Assembly (NCBI GenBank): GCA_037013495.1
Contig: CM072803.1
Coordinates: forward strand, 21,969,501 to 22,033,500
DNA: 64,000 nucleotides
Reading direction: 5' to 3'
Source of the DNA: Hippophae tibetana
Lineage: Eukaryota; Streptophyta; Magnoliopsida; Rosales; Elaeagnaceae
Within the stretch, counting starts at the first letter, position 1. The number at the start of each line of letters is the position of its first letter. This document shows positions 61,273 to 64,000 of the stretch, piece after piece. The translations under genes and the position numbers were made by a program. A model generated the notes under the pieces. That model ran no database searches, was not told the DNA's origin, and saw nothing but the letters and a program-made list of their open reading frames with translations.

Positions 61273-63683
61273 CAATTATATTTATCAAACTTTTGCCACC
61301 ATACAATAACATTGTACATGTTGAGCTAGCTCCTTTCGGTGAATGTTTTCTTCTAGAAAAATACATGTGTATTGTTGATTTAAGTGTTTTTAGTTATACC
61401 TTGTTTTATTCTTGGTTTTCATTGTATTGTCTAATAATACTTGAAAATCAATTAATACTTTTCATTACGTTGAAAATACTTTTAAAAAAATTACATAAAA
61501 TAAAAGAGATTAGATTTTTAACATTATATTAAGTAAATATATTTTTTAATTTAAATATAATAATATAAATTAAAGTAAATAATTCAAAACTAGAGATAAC
61601 TAAAATAATTCATTTGATAAAGAAAGTGACTTGGGTGCACCCATCTCAAAAATTTGGTATTTGATAGCAATAGCATCTAAAGCTATCTTCTTCAATTATA
61701 TTGCATTAAAGAGAGAAAATCATCTAGTATTCAAAATCAGGTATGTTATAAAACTCGAGCACAAATTATACAGTTCCATAACTAGTCTCTGTACATAGTT
61801 ATATGTCGGATGTAATAACGTACCTAATTTTGACTTCTGAGTCATAAATATGAATGTTGGCCATGGTGGGCATTAAATCTTCAGCCATAGATGGTTTTGC
61901 CTATTTTAGGGGGTTTACTTTGTAGTGCAAAATGTGCACTGTACTACTGGTGTGTCAAATCTAACCCGACCCGGCCCAATAACAGGAGGCTTGTTATAAA
62001 TTATATGGACCTTTTAGATACCGGTTGTATTTTGTTTACAGACAAAAAGATAACATACATATTTATATTAGATTATTTGTATTTTTTGATAATTTAAATT
62101 ATAAGTATTATTATTTTTTTCTTTAACTTTGAACAAATAAGTTAATTAAGAAAAAAATTTATCATTTAAATTTTTTTAAATATTAAAATATTATTTTTAA
62201 AAAATAATATATTTTATCTTTAATTGATCATTTTTCTTAAAATCAATATAACTAAGTTATATTACTTTTAATTTAAAAAAATAAACAATAATATTAACTT
62301 AATATAAGATATTTTTATAACCCTATTCTTTTTTTGATATATATAAGGGATGTTTGACATACTTATTTTTCTCACTTTTTGTAAATTTTTATCAAATTTT
62401 AGGGTTAAATATTCATAATCATACCATGTTGCTTCAACATTTTTAGTATGTTTAAATAATATTAATACCTTTAATGTTTTGTGACAATAGTACAAGCACT
62501 CCAAACGTTTGGCTTAATCTATTTAAGTCTTTTCATTATCATTTAATTCATCTACTTGTTAATTTTAGCTCCTTTATTTTCCCTTAAAATTTAATCATTT
62601 TTTTCTTTCTATTTTTATACTTTTAAAATCTAGTTTAAAATTGGTATCAAATTTTAAATAATATTTATAAAATTTTAAAAAGTAAAAACACTAAATTATA
62701 ACAAAAAAAGTATAAAAATTACAAAATAAAAAAATAAAATCATAATAAGAGAATTAAATTATAGGCTACAACAACAATAAATCTAAAAATATACCACCAA
62801 ATTTATTATGTTTGTATTATTTGTATTACCAAGCTAAATTTCATCTCAATTCTACTATCAAATTATGAAAATATTTTATTCACATAGTTCGTAAATTTTT
62901 TCATTAAACAACTAAAAATTAAAAAATATCAAAAAATTTATAAAATTTACTCTTTATTATCATCGTCACGAACAAATAACAATTTTCAACTTACCTCTTT
63001 TTGTTCAAAAATAAGTGGTGAAAACAATTGACCAATAAATTTTATATTTTATATATTTTTTTTTATTTTTAACTATCAAATGTATAGAAATAATAATAGG
63101 GTGATATGAATAAAATATTTTTATATTTAGATAATAGAAACAACATAAAATTTAGTTATATGGTAAAAATAATATAAACACAATAGTTAAATAGTATATT
63201 TATAAGATATCGGTAAAAAAATTGACGATATTAACACAGTATAAATTGTTATTATTATAATAATATTTCATAATTATAAATTTATCTAATAATAGTGACA
63301 CTATAATATAATTAATATTATAGATAAAATATATATTTTATGTATTTTTATTATTAAATTAATAAAATTATTAAGAAAATTATCTAAAATAACATACTTA
63401 AATCTGGTAACAATAAAAATAATATATTTAACTTAATTAAAAAGTATATAAATTAGTGTTAGAAAATACTATTATTATTATTAAAATTTTAAAGGGTGTT
63501 AATTTTATAATTTTTTGGTATTATATTTTTTTAATAACATGTAATATAGCATTCTTTCTTTATTTTGAAATAAAAGTAATTAAATTAATTGCAAGGGAAA
63601 CAATTCTATGTCTTTTATTTTTGTTGTTAATTGTCAGTAAATATATAGATAAAAAATATTTATATTTTATGTAATAAAAATTC

Positions 63684-63686
<3 letters not shown>
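61273..63686. other. AT-rich intergenic region, no recognisable genes
   Basis: The only less AT-rich part is about 61840-61990, with CCGACCCGGCCCAATAACAG and a small AGTGCA...TGCACT hairpin (61916-61932). Nothing in it matches a known gene or RNA that I recognise. Confidence 0.5.

Positions 63687-63736
<50 letters not shown>
63687..63736. repeat. TA dinucleotide microsatellite, 25 units
   Basis: An uninterrupted 50-bp run of TA occurs here, likely length-variable between individuals. Confidence 0.97.
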
Positions 63737-63739
<3 letters not shown>

Positions 63740-64000
63740 TGATACTTGAAAAAACTCAGAGGAATTGGGCTCAATTCCAAAATGAAGTTCTCTGTTGTTG
63801 GGAAGTAATTAGAAAGATAAAAAGAAAACGTATTGAAGTACGTTTTATCTTTTTGGTCGAAAGTAAAGTTACTGCTTAAATTCATTACTTTGTCGTTAAT
63901 GCAATGATAGATATTTTATTTTTTTATTCTTTGATTCTTTTTTTTTTCTTTTTCCTTTTTGTTTCTTGCTGTTATATTTTGAGTAATATTTATATACGTA
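63737..64000. other. Terminal stretch of the window
   Basis: A palindromic pair, AAAACGTATTGAAGTACGTTTT (63825-63846, written here in two halves AAAACGTATTG and AAGTACGTTTT), follows the microsatellite. A T-rich tract lies near 63915-63965. No gene was recognised. Confidence 0.4.

Noticed and set aside
61891-62097. A 68-codon frame with a less AT-rich start near CCGACCCGGCCC
   Set aside because: There are no family motifs, the composition is mixed, the tail is low-complexity, and no splice partners or neighbours support it.
1-64000. CRISPR arrays, operons or bacterial-type systems
   Set aside because: No spaced identical repeats with unique spacers and no operon-like runs of genes occur. 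The window is plant nuclear DNA.

Overview
The window looks like nuclear DNA of a eudicot plant. It is AT-rich, its genes are split by GT-AG introns (one GC-AG), and it carries plant-type LTR retrotransposon fossils with initiator-tRNA-Met primer sites and MITEs. The protein-coding genes are of plant type: NAC, a GH35 beta-galactosidase with a C-terminal lectin-like domain, and PDX2. The species cannot be named from sequence alone.

Layout. Bases 1-3060 are the 3' part of a broken Ty1/copia element. It abuts the decayed C-terminal exons of a SYP71-type Qc-SNARE gene (3061-8702), and that remnant was later split by a Ty3/gypsy element with paired LTRs (3098-7901). A NAC transcription-factor gene follows on the minus strand (10459-12038). 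Its NAC domain is intact, but the reading frame appears to slip at an A6 run just after it. Next comes an 840-bp Tourist/Harbinger-like element full of degenerate TTTAGGG repeats (12368-13207). It sits in one arm of a 119-bp tandem duplication whose other arm keeps the empty site. A broken minus-strand copia (about 13.6-16.9 kb), a long AT-rich gene-free stretch, a second copia remnant (about 23.4-25.6 kb) and another gene-free stretch follow.

The gene-bearing core is 30.95-52.06 kb. A complete 19-exon BGAL8-like beta-galactosidase (plus strand, 840 aa predicted) converges on a complete 7-exon PDX2 gene (minus strand, 252 aa predicted), the glutaminase subunit of pyridoxal-5'-phosphate synthase. 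PDX2 intron 4 was swollen to 5.2 kb by a copia element that landed inside an older MITE. Small TRIM-like LTR elements sit in introns of both genes. A Tnt1/Tork-like copia with both LTRs (52600-58015) lies just upstream of PDX2. The last 6 kb are AT-rich and hold a short exon fossil of a GRIK/SnAK-type protein kinase.

The working genes do not form a pathway. BGAL8 acts in the cell wall or apoplast, PDX2 makes vitamin B6 in the cytosol, and the NAC protein is nuclear. I found no CRISPR array, rRNA, tRNA or clearly new multigene system. The most informative points are the NAC frame slip, the GC-AG intron of PDX2, the telomere-repeat MITE with its preserved empty site, the LTR pair that differs by exactly four 29-bp units, and the SNARE and kinase pseudogenes. 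Exon limits were placed by eye from splice signals and family conservation.
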